Positions 1-6,467 of a DNA stretch of 16,039 nt are shown piece after piece. The position numbers and the translations under genes are program-made. Numbering within the stretch: the stretch's first letter is position 1; each line of letters starts with the position of its first letter. Origin of the DNA: Ignavibacteriota bacterium (GTDB taxonomy: Bacteria; Bacteroidota; Ignavibacteria; UBA10030; SZUA-254). Under the pieces are notes generated by a model. That model was given only the letters and a program-made list of their open reading frames with translations, searched no databases and was not told the origin of the DNA. Where the stretch lies: NCBI GenBank assembly GCA_016191715.1, contig JACPVN010000133.1, positions 1-16,039 of the forward strand, written 5' to 3'.

Positions 1-1544
1 ACGTGAACTTCATGAGCAATCCGGACGAAGAGACAGCAATTGCACAGTTCGGCACGCACGATAAATACTTCGGCGTTTGCATAATGATGATTACACTTCC
101 CGGCTTACCGATGTTCGGTCACGGGCAAATTGAGGGCTTCACAGAAAAATATGGAATGGAATATCGCCGCGGCTATCACGACGAATATCCGGACGGTCAT
201 CTCATCTATCGCCACGAGCAGGAAATTTTTCCACTCCTGAAGATACGTTACCGCTTTGCTGAGGTGGAGAATTTTCAGTTGTATGATTTTACCAACGATG
301 ACGGCTCACCGAACGATGATGTGTTTGTGTTCAGCAATCGTTTTGGAGGCGAGCGGGCGTTGGTCATCTACAATAACACGTATGAGCGGGCAAGCGGCGT
401 TGTTAGTCTCACAGGAGCCGCACAACTTGTTGACGGAACGCTCAAACAAACCAAACTGACAGACGCGCTTCATCTTTCATCGCATCTTGATTCGTTTTAT
501 ATTTTGAAAGATGAGATTACAAAGTTGGAATATCTCAGAGCGGCGAACGAACTCCATGAGCGGGGCATTTCGTTCCGTCTTGATGGATTCAAGTATCATG
601 TCTTTTTGAATTTCAGAGAAGATTTTGCATCGGAGGAAAAACCATATCACCAACTTGCAAAACGGTTGAACGGTAATGGCGTTCCATCCATCGAAGAAGA
701 GTTGGTGCATCTCCGTCTCGAACCGTTGCATGAACTCATCAGAAATCTGCTGACGGAACATACGCTCGCAACTCTGCATTATGGAAGAAAGAAACGGAAA
801 ACATCTGTCAAGTCGCTTCGAATGCTTCAGGATAATTTCAACGAGATGCTTAATGTTGCCCGCTCGTTCGACCGGAAGTTTGTAGAAAAAGAAAATCACC
901 CCGAACGGTTAGATGCTATGTATTCTTCGCTACTTGAACTGTCGTACGAAGAAGGTAAGTCAAAGAAGAAAACAAACGAACCGGACGAATTGAAGTTGTT
1001 GGCAAAGCAACATCTTGCTTCATCAAACAAAGAGAGTCACAACGGCTGGCATGTTGCCGTCAGTTGGATGAGTTTGCAACACTTAACTAACTTACGCGAT
1101 ACCGGGTCGGATATTTTCGATGATTGGAAATTGGAGCGAATCTTCACGCAGGCATTTTCAAAACTTGAAACACAAAACTCCTTCAGAGATTATGAACTTG
1201 TAAAACTGCTCGTTGTATTTTCAAAAGACAAAGAGCAAACCTTCACCCAACGACTCACGAAACTCTTAGACGCACCTCTCGCCGAGCAATTCATCGGCAT
1301 CAATCAGTGGCAGGATGAATTGTATTTCAGCAAAGAAAAGTTTGAGGAGTTGTTGGATTGGTTAACGATTACAGAAACAGTAACATTGCTTGCAGAAAGA
1401 AAAACTTCTTCAGTTCTCAAAGTACAATTGCAAACATTGCTTGAAGAATCAACGGAGATACGAAATCAGGCGGAGAAGGCAGGGTATAGGTTTGAGGAGT
1501 TTACGGGATTTTCACTTGCCACGCACCTTGGACTTGAAGAGTGA
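1..1544 (+). CDS. GH13 (alpha-amylase family) glycosidase, C-terminal part, cut at left edge
   Basis: The open frame runs through the window edge, so the true start is to the left; the GTG at position 3 is an internal Val codon. The first 20 residues contain NFMSNPDEETAIAQFG, which resembles conserved region IV of GH13 enzymes (usually FxxNHD, where the Asp stabilises the transition state). GLPMFGHGQIEG follows, as in the end of the GH13 barrel after region IV. Residues about 110-165 look like a small beta domain, and the remaining ~350 residues are charged and probably helical, with no family I recognise. The likely role is cleavage or transfer of alpha-glucan links. The usual His of region IV is Pro here (NPD), so the exact substrate is open. 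There is no visible link to the minus-strand operon it meets tail to tail. The family call is fairly sure; the activity is not. Confidence 0.75.
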   Translation, partial: VNFMSNPDEETAIAQFGTHDKYFGVCIMMITLPGLPMFGHGQIEGFTEKYGMEYRRGYHDEYPDGHLIYRHEQEIFPLLKIRYRFAEVENFQLYDFTNDDGSPNDDVFVFSNRFGGERALVIYNNTYERASGVVSLTGAAQLVDGTLKQTKLTDALHLSSHLDSFYILKDEITKLEYLRAANELHERGISFRLDGFKYHVFLNFREDFASEEKPYHQLAKRLNGNGVPSIEEELVHLRLEPLHELIRNLLTEHTLATLHYGRKKRKTSVKSLRMLQDNFNEMLNVARSFDRKFVEKENHPERLDAMYSSLLELSYEEGKSKKKTNEPDELKLLAKQHLASSNKESHNGWHVAVSWMSLQHLTNLRDTGSDIFDDWKLERIFTQAFSKLETQNSFRDYELVKLLVVFSKDKEQTFTQRLTKLLDAPLAEQFIGINQWQDELYFSKEKFEELLDWLTITETVTLLAERKTSSVLKVQLQTLLEESTEIRNQAEKAGYRFEEFTGFSLATHLGLEE

Positions 1545-1595
1545 AGATGTAATTGAAATTACTTTAATTTTTCATCGGGAAGGTGCGTGGCAAGT
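1514..1595. repeat. 16-bp perfect inverted repeat across two convergent gene ends
   Basis: ACTTGCCACGCACCTT at 1514-1529 is repeated as its exact reverse complement at 1580-1595, with 50 nt between. The left arm lies in the last codons of the GH13 gene; the right arm begins 2 nt beyond the stop codon of the beta-barrel gene. Inside the loop, 1549-1562 is a perfect GTAATT-GA-AATTAC hairpin followed by TTTAATTTTT on the plus strand. On the plus strand the large stem is followed by a short T run. It may act as a bidirectional terminator, but the long loop is unusual for one. Confidence 0.6.
1549..1572 (+). terminator. Candidate weak terminator of the GH13 gene
   Basis: The perfect 6-bp stem GTAATT/AATTAC (1549-1562, 2-nt loop) lies 4 nt after the GH13 stop codon and is followed by TTTAATTTTT. 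The stem is A/T-rich and therefore weak. The larger 16-bp inverted repeat that encloses it may strengthen it. Confidence 0.35.
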
Positions 1596-1597
1596 TT

Positions 1598-2779
1598 TCA
1601 AAATCGAAACGAATACTCAATCCCTAACCCCACCTGATGCGTCTGGTAACTTCCTGCGTCGCTCGTCTCCACAAGATTAGAGTTATTTTCCTCCCAAGAA
1701 TAATTCAGGGAAACAATGAAGTTCTTCAAAAACAAGTACTCAACTTCGGAAAAGATTTTGTAAAAATTATCTTTTCTACCATAATGATACACATCGGCAA
1801 ATTTTACGGAAGAGTACGATTGTGCTTCATACACAAAAATTGCTTTCCAGTGCAAAGGTAACTTCGTGAGCGATTTCAAGTTCCATTCGCCGCCAATATT
1901 GAACCGATGGGATGAATTTGAAATATCAGCAATATTTGTATCGGAATTGACGCTCCCCTCTGCAATCGCATCGCTGTACTTATAATCAAGATAGAATTTT
2001 AATGTTCGATGGAATTTATAACTCGCATCGAATGCGATTACGTGTGCGATGTTATCCCGTTCTGTAAATTCGTGATTGTAGATGGCGGACTCAAGGTCGT
2101 ATTGTACCGAGAATGAAAACTTTGAACTCAAACTCCCGCCAACTTCGAACGCATAGGAATTCTTTGACAAGGATGCAGGAAGAAACATCGAACGGTAACG
2201 CGGGTCAACTATCCGGCTTGAATCGCCATAGTCTTCGTAGTACAGATTTCTTAAATAATATTCAGGTAATGCAGAATAACCGAGAGAGAAATAATATTTT
2301 TTGAAGACTGCCTGCCGTACCTCAATTCCAAAGGAAGAATAATTTCTTACCGGACTGTTTGAATACAACGAACGAGCGACTCTCAACCGTAACGAAGTAG
2401 GATTGTTCTCAAAGAATTCCCTCGCGACTCCGATTCTGAGTCTGACTGATGTAATCACATCGTTTGATTTGTCTATCTGGTACTGTTCAGTAAGTAATCG
2501 TTTTTTTCTTCTGAAATCATTCCTTGCTTTTTTTGTTGTCGCTGTATCAATAGCGTAAGTATAAAAGTTAAGAATGTCATTACCATTATTAAGACGAAAC
2601 AAGTCTTTCGATGAATAGTCGAGGATGTTATCGTTGAACGATTCAGTAATACTGACCGAACCAAATAGACGGCTTGTAACAGCACTCGAGTCTTCATCTT
2701 GTGCGCTCGACTGATGTATCAAACACAAAACAAACAAACACAGAATTACTATGCGATTAATCGGAACCTCTCGCTTCAA
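1598..2779 (-). CDS. Outer-membrane beta-barrel protein, last gene of the PGA operon
   Basis: This 393-residue protein begins with a clear Sec signal peptide (Arg9, hydrophobic 10-22, likely cut after SSA at residue 26). The rest alternates polar and hydrophobic residues in many short strands rich in Tyr, Phe, Ser and Arg, and ends in GLGIEYSFRF with a terminal Phe, the classic signature of an outer-membrane barrel recognised by the BAM machinery. I recognise no named family. The start is TTG, 4 nt after the stop of the upstream gene, with GAGGAG 7 nt before it. The position at the end of pgsB-pgsC-pgsW suggests that it helps PGA cross, or attach to, the outer membrane. That role is inferred from location only. 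The barrel call is fairly firm. Confidence 0.75.
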   Translation of the reverse strand: MKREVPINRIVILCLFVLCLIHQSSAQDEDSSAVTSRLFGSVSITESFNDNILDYSSKDLFRLNNGNDILNFYTYAIDTATTKKARNDFRRKKRLLTEQYQIDKSNDVITSVRLRIGVAREFFENNPTSLRLRVARSLYSNSPVRNYSSFGIEVRQAVFKKYYFSLGYSALPEYYLRNLYYEDYGDSSRIVDPRYRSMFLPASLSKNSYAFEVGGSLSSKFSFSVQYDLESAIYNHEFTERDNIAHVIAFDASYKFHRTLKFYLDYKYSDAIAEGSVNSDTNIADISNSSHRFNIGGEWNLKSLTKLPLHWKAIFVYEAQSYSSVKFADVYHYGRKDNFYKIFSEVEYLFLKNFIVSLNYSWEENNSNLVETSDAGSYQTHQVGLGIEYSFRF

Positions 2780-2783
2780 TAAT

Positions 2784-3680
2784 TTACTCCTCGTTATCTA
2801 AATCTGATTGGGGAATGGAGAACTTCAACCCGACTGCCGGCGCTAATGATTCATCCAACTTAAATTTATACGTATGTTCTCCATCCGGCACATCAAAATA
2901 AAACGTGTTCGCTTTTCCGGGAATTACGTCTTTCAATTCCTGAAAAATTACGCCGACTGATTTTGTGGTGGAGAGTGGTTTTGTCAACACTTTTTTCTCC
3001 CCTTCCCACATAGTCACAGTGAATTTTTGTCCGCCTTTCATTTTTTCATCATAGCATAACCGCGCACTGATTTTCATTCTCGTGGGACCAACAACACGAA
3101 CCTTCACATTGTGATTATTTGAATGAACATAGTACGTAATCAGTTTTTCCTTTACGATAGCGGTTACTACTTTTTCGTACGCAAGCGCTTCGATGGTGAC
3201 AAGTTTCTTTTTAATTTTCGACGGGGTGAAGTAAAACTTGAGAGCGGCTTCCCCTGCAGCCGGCTCTTCTAATCGAAAGACATACGTGTGAGTTCCTTCC
3301 GGAACATTGATGGAGAACTTCCTGTTCTTCCCTGAAACCAAGTCACTGTTTTTGTATGCAATGGTTGACTTTTCTGTCTGTGTTGTAAACACTTTTACTT
3401 CTTCTGAACCTTCGAGCGCACGAACAGTAAATCGTTCGGAGGCGTTGCCTGATTTTGCGAACGCAAGCCTGCTCAGGACTTTCATTTTCCCCGGACCGTC
3501 AACTTCGATGGTGATAGTATTTGATTTTGTCAGACGATAATACGTTCGTTCTTTACCGCTCATAAGAAGTTTTACGCTTTCACCCTGGAGCGGTCGTACG
3601 GTGATAGTTTTCGCCGCGTACGCTTGTATCGCAATAAGCAACACGACGCACAGTATCAAAATATATTTTTTCATTTTCAT
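2784..3680 (-). CDS. Exported protein of two tandem homologous domains, PGA operon
   Basis: The 298-residue product has a strong signal peptide (MKMKKYILILCVVLLIAIQA, cut near AYA at 22). Residues about 24-151 and 159-288 are two copies of one domain. Each carries a TYY motif near its start, then a GP-x-x-MK-hydrophobic-x-x-RL segment (62-72 and 198-208), a (R/K)FTV strand with an EG turn, a (V/I)(S/P)GK turn, and a closing V-(P)-(E/D)-G-x-H-T-Y-x-F-(R/K)-L strand. The pattern suggests an all-beta, perhaps carbohydrate- or polymer-binding, sandwich, but I do not recognise the family. Its ATG overlaps the pgsW stop as ATGA, so the two are co-translated. A periplasmic location between an inner-membrane PGA synthase and an outer-membrane barrel would suit a polymer chaperone or adaptor. 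This is inference. Confidence 0.7.
   Translation of the reverse strand: MKMKKYILILCVVLLIAIQAYAAKTITVRPLQGESVKLLMSGKERTYYRLTKSNTITIEVDGPGKMKVLSRLAFAKSGNASERFTVRALEGSEEVKVFTTQTEKSTIAYKNSDLVSGKNRKFSINVPEGTHTYVFRLEEPAAGEAALKFYFTPSKIKKKLVTIEALAYEKVVTAIVKEKLITYYVHSNNHNVKVRVVGPTRMKISARLCYDEKMKGGQKFTVTMWEGEKKVLTKPLSTTKSVGVIFQELKDVIPGKANTFYFDVPDGEHTYKFKLDESLAPAVGLKFSIPQSDLDNEE
2787..2792 (-). promoter_or_regulatory. Ribosome binding site that fixes a TTG start
   Basis: GAGGAG sits 7 nt before the TTG at 2779-2777. It consists of the last two Glu codons of the upstream gene. The same 7-nt spacing is seen before pgsC and ssb, which supports TTG as the real start of the beta-barrel gene and suggests translational coupling. 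Confidence 0.6.
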
Positions 3681-4816
3681 GCAATTTCCGTTTTCGTTTG
3701 TTGTGAAACAGTCCGTTTCATAAAATAATGTTTGACATCAATCCGGATAAACACAAAGAGAACCACCATCAACACAACTGTCAGAATTACTGTATTCGTA
3801 ATCGAATATTTGTTTTTGAAGAAGAGCGAACCTTCTCCGAACTCCGGTTCTTTTTCTAAAATTTCCATAGGAAGGTCATAACGTTCAGCAATTTTTTCAA
3901 CTTGCAATAAATTGATGACGGGAATTCCGTGTTCTGCCATTCGAACGATGACTGCGCGAACGGGAAAGTTTTTAATGGCAAGATGTTGTGTCATGCCAGG
4001 AGGAATGAGCCGTGCATTTTGCGAACCGCCAATGGATGCAACACCACCGCCGATATTCACATAACACGCAATCGGTTGACCTTTACTAAGGGTATCATAT
4101 AAAGCAGAACGTTTCAGAATATTATTTTCTAATGTTGCTTCATCAAGCAATCGAACATTATTCCGTCTGATTGCATCAACAATGAGTTCACGTCCGTCAG
4201 GGGAAAGTCCGCGACCATTATCCGCGCCACCCCCAACAGAAGCGGCGGCAGACTTGAACGAAAGAATACCACGTTCGTTCAACACTCGTTCCATATCCAG
4301 CCAAGTCAGAGCGGGAAGATTCGCACCCCAATCTGAGGAACCGACTGATGTCATGATGATGGGTTTCAACTCAAGTGCGGCGCACGCGGAAAGAAAAGAA
4401 ATATTCCAGCCGGGGAATGAGCCGGTCATACCCACAGCAATCGTACTTCCTTTTTTCACTTTTGCTTTAATGAGCATATCAACAAACGCCGCCGCGTAGT
4501 TCGGATTCGTTGTGAGAATTTTTGAGGTCACAATACCGCGGTCTGAAGTAATCGGCGTCCGTTCCTGACCAATCAATCCGGTTCGGTACGGGTCATTTTG
4601 AATGTCAACTTTTATACCGAGCGTTTGAGAATAACTTTTTATTGCTTCCCGCGCGACAAGCGATAGTTTCGCCGCTTGTAGTTTTTTATCGAAATGCGGT
4701 TGACGTTCCAACTGAGCAGTGTGCTCTGCAACATAAAATACCAACAGAGAAAAGAGCGCCAGACCGGCTAACATCACTTCACTTGCTTTACCATCTTTCC
4801 ATTTCATATTACCCAT
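3677..4816 (-). CDS. pgsW: Poly-gamma-glutamate system protein, PgsW type
   Basis: The product has one transmembrane helix near the N-terminus (about 13-30), a large central domain (about 40-330) and a second helix near the C-terminus (about 340-359), so the bulk is probably periplasmic. Glycine-rich motifs include GMTGSFPGWN (129-138), GSSDWGANLP (159-168), GGGADNGRGLSPDGRE (196-211) and GGGVASIGGS (256-265). I match these from memory to the family called 'poly-gamma-glutamate system protein', which occurs next to pgsB and pgsC. Its biochemical role is not established. The frame opens at 4816, but the ATG at 4807 overlaps the pgsC stop as ATGA, has GAGGA upstream, and is at least as likely a start; the protein would then be 376 residues. 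It is flanked by overlapping genes on both sides. Confidence 0.8.
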   Translation of the reverse strand: MGNMKWKDGKASEVMLAGLALFSLLVFYVAEHTAQLERQPHFDKKLQAAKLSLVAREAIKSYSQTLGIKVDIQNDPYRTGLIGQERTPITSDRGIVTSKILTTNPNYAAAFVDMLIKAKVKKGSTIAVGMTGSFPGWNISFLSACAALELKPIIMTSVGSSDWGANLPALTWLDMERVLNERGILSFKSAAASVGGGADNGRGLSPDGRELIVDAIRRNNVRLLDEATLENNILKRSALYDTLSKGQPIACYVNIGGGVASIGGSQNARLIPPGMTQHLAIKNFPVRAVIVRMAEHGIPVINLLQVEKIAERYDLPMEILEKEPEFGEGSLFFKNKYSITNTVILTVVLMVVLFVFIRIDVKHYFMKRTVSQQTKTEIA

Positions 4817-5295
4817 TCCTCATACAAAAATACTTCACCGCCGGTCGTTATCATCAACACTAAACGGATGAACACGGCAACAATTAACATCGTCGCAATT
4901 GTTTTGATTACGCCTTGTCGTTCCATCCAGTTTGCAATCAATCCCGGAATAATCAACCCGATGGTGTGCAATTCAAACGACATAAAGTTTGTTTGGATGA
5001 TGAGCAGTTCTCTCGATAACCAACCGAAAAGAAATCCTAACAGGATAACCATAACAATCCGTCGTCGTCCGTAAATGAACATGTAGTTAGAGAAAAACTT
5101 CAATGTGAGGAACGTAATGAGACTGACTAAGATTGTACCGATGATTCTCAACGGGTGATGAATCATCAGTGCAATATACCCCGGAACGACCATTCCACCG
5201 GCAGCAATACCGAGTGTCTCCGAAAAAACAAGACTTAATACTAATCCAATCCCGATGGATTGGAAAACAATTTCGCGACCGGATTCAGTAAGCAA
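4804..5295 (-). CDS. pgsC: Poly-gamma-glutamate biosynthesis protein PgsC/CapC
   Basis: PgsC is the integral-membrane partner of PgsB in the PGA synthase complex. This product has 163 residues, close to the usual ~150, and about five hydrophobic helices (roughly 10-30, 32-46, 48-68, 78-98, 131-150). The conserved GGMVVPGYIAL (33-43) and the HTIGLIIPGLIANWMERQG block (110-128) support the call. The start is TTG, overlapping the end of pgsB by 11 nt, with GAGGG 7 nt upstream. Overlaps on both sides imply that it is made in step with pgsB and pgsW. No PgsA (the third subunit in Bacillus) follows it, which is typical of PgsW-type loci as far as I recall. I am confident of the family. Confidence 0.9.
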   Translation of the reverse strand: MLTESGREIVFQSIGIGLVLSLVFSETLGIAAGGMVVPGYIALMIHHPLRIIGTILVSLITFLTLKFFSNYMFIYGRRRIVMVILLGFLFGWLSRELLIIQTNFMSFELHTIGLIIPGLIANWMERQGVIKTIATMLIVAVFIRLVLMITTGGEVFLYEEWVI

Positions 5296-6460
5296 TTTCT
5301 TTCCCTCGATTTGTAAAGTTCATAACTATTTCTTCTCCAAAACCAACAATATTTCCGATTCCGATGACAATAGATTTTTGTGGCGTTAATGATGCAACAT
5401 ATTGAAAAATTTCTTCGGCGGTCTCTCCGCCTTTATCGGATATTTTCGCTTTGGGAATATCCATCGCAAGCGCCTTGTTGTATAACACGGTCGTAGATTC
5501 TCCAGCCAGAATAAAATGGTCAGCACGAATTCTGAATGTTATCAATTCAGCAAGCGCTTCAGTTCGCTGGACTCTATCCTGCCGACTGTTCACGATAACG
5601 ATAACTTTCTTATCCTCGGCAAAGAAACTTTTCAACATATCCCATATGACGACATATGAATCAGGGTCGTTCGCGGCAAAGCCATTTACAAATTCAATCT
5701 CTTTCTCATAGTAATGCAACTTGAATATTCTCAACACACCCGGGTCAGGAATCGCCCGTTGCATGCCTAACAATGCCTGTCCCCGCGGAACACTCAGATG
5801 TTCACACACTGCAAGCGCTAACGCGACATTATCTTTATGCTCGAGATAAGAAAATCCCTGCATCATGGAATCCGTAACCTCACTACTTAAGGTTCGAACA
5901 GCTTTACTGTTCCGCTCTTCTGCTGTTTCACAAAGAACCGAAAAATATTTTTCTTCTGCTGTGAATATGATGCTGTTTGATGGTGATGTTTTGGAAAGTG
6001 AACGGGCAACGTCTTCTACCGTTGGTCCCATATCATCCAAATGGTCTGCCCGAGCGTTTGTAATTACTCCGACCGTTGAACGGACCATCTGTTTTTCCAT
6101 AATGATTTGATTTGGCGGAAGAACTGCCATACACTCGACAACAAGCGCATCCACATCCATTGAAATTGCTTTGCGAAACACCTTGAGTTGTTCGATAATG
6201 TTCGCCCGTCCGACACGCTCAATCGGAGTTTCTGTTCCGTCGGGATAAATGTAACGCGGTTTTGTTCCTGTTGTTTTTCCTAACGTTCGCAAACCGCCTG
6301 ATTGCAAACCGCCAGTAATCAATCTCGTAACTGAAGATTTCCCGCGGGTTCCATTGATAAGTATTCGAATCGGAACTTTATCAATATTTTGTTGGTGACG
6401 TCGGAATTCCCAGAATCCGTACACTGCAAGAAATACAATGAGTAATGCGACTGCGATCAT
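5285..6460 (-). CDS. pgsB: Poly-gamma-glutamate synthase PgsB/CapB
   Basis: PgsB is an ATP-dependent amide ligase, related to Mur ligases and folylpolyglutamate synthase, that joins glutamates through their gamma-carboxyl groups at the inner membrane. The 391-residue length fits the family. A single N-terminal helix (about 1-19) is followed by the P-loop NGTRGKSSVTR (36-46, Lys41), then VVECMAVLP (107-115), NARADHLDDMG (135-145) and the C-terminal FVNGFAANDPDSY (257-269), all hallmarks of CapB/PgsB. The ATG starts only 7 nt after the stop of the T9SS protein gene, with no visible promoter between, so the PGA operon probably begins upstream of that gene. No strong ribosome site is seen, so coupling to the upstream gene is likely. 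Confidence 0.92.
   Translation of the reverse strand: MIAVALLIVFLAVYGFWEFRRHQQNIDKVPIRILINGTRGKSSVTRLITGGLQSGGLRTLGKTTGTKPRYIYPDGTETPIERVGRANIIEQLKVFRKAISMDVDALVVECMAVLPPNQIIMEKQMVRSTVGVITNARADHLDDMGPTVEDVARSLSKTSPSNSIIFTAEEKYFSVLCETAEERNSKAVRTLSSEVTDSMMQGFSYLEHKDNVALALAVCEHLSVPRGQALLGMQRAIPDPGVLRIFKLHYYEKEIEFVNGFAANDPDSYVVIWDMLKSFFAEDKKVIVIVNSRQDRVQRTEALAELITFRIRADHFILAGESTTVLYNKALAMDIPKAKISDKGGETAEEIFQYVASLTPQKSIVIGIGNIVGFGEEIVMNFTNRGKEIAY
5303..5307 (-). promoter_or_regulatory. Ribosome binding site for the TTG start of pgsC
   Basis: GAGGG lies inside the 3' end of pgsB, 7 nt before TTG at 5295-5293. No ATG or GTG nearby gives a better fit to the PgsC N-terminus, so this site decides the start. 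Confidence 0.6.
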
Positions 6461-6467
6461 TGTACGA

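Noticed and set aside
477..899. 140-residue minus-strand open frame inside the GH13 gene
   Set aside because: It starts and ends within the opposite gene, with no signal, domain or neighbour to support it.
1514..1595. Ends of an insertion sequence or MITE
   Set aside because: Only 50 nt lie between the arms, no target-site duplication is visible, and one arm is within codons of a conserved reading frame.
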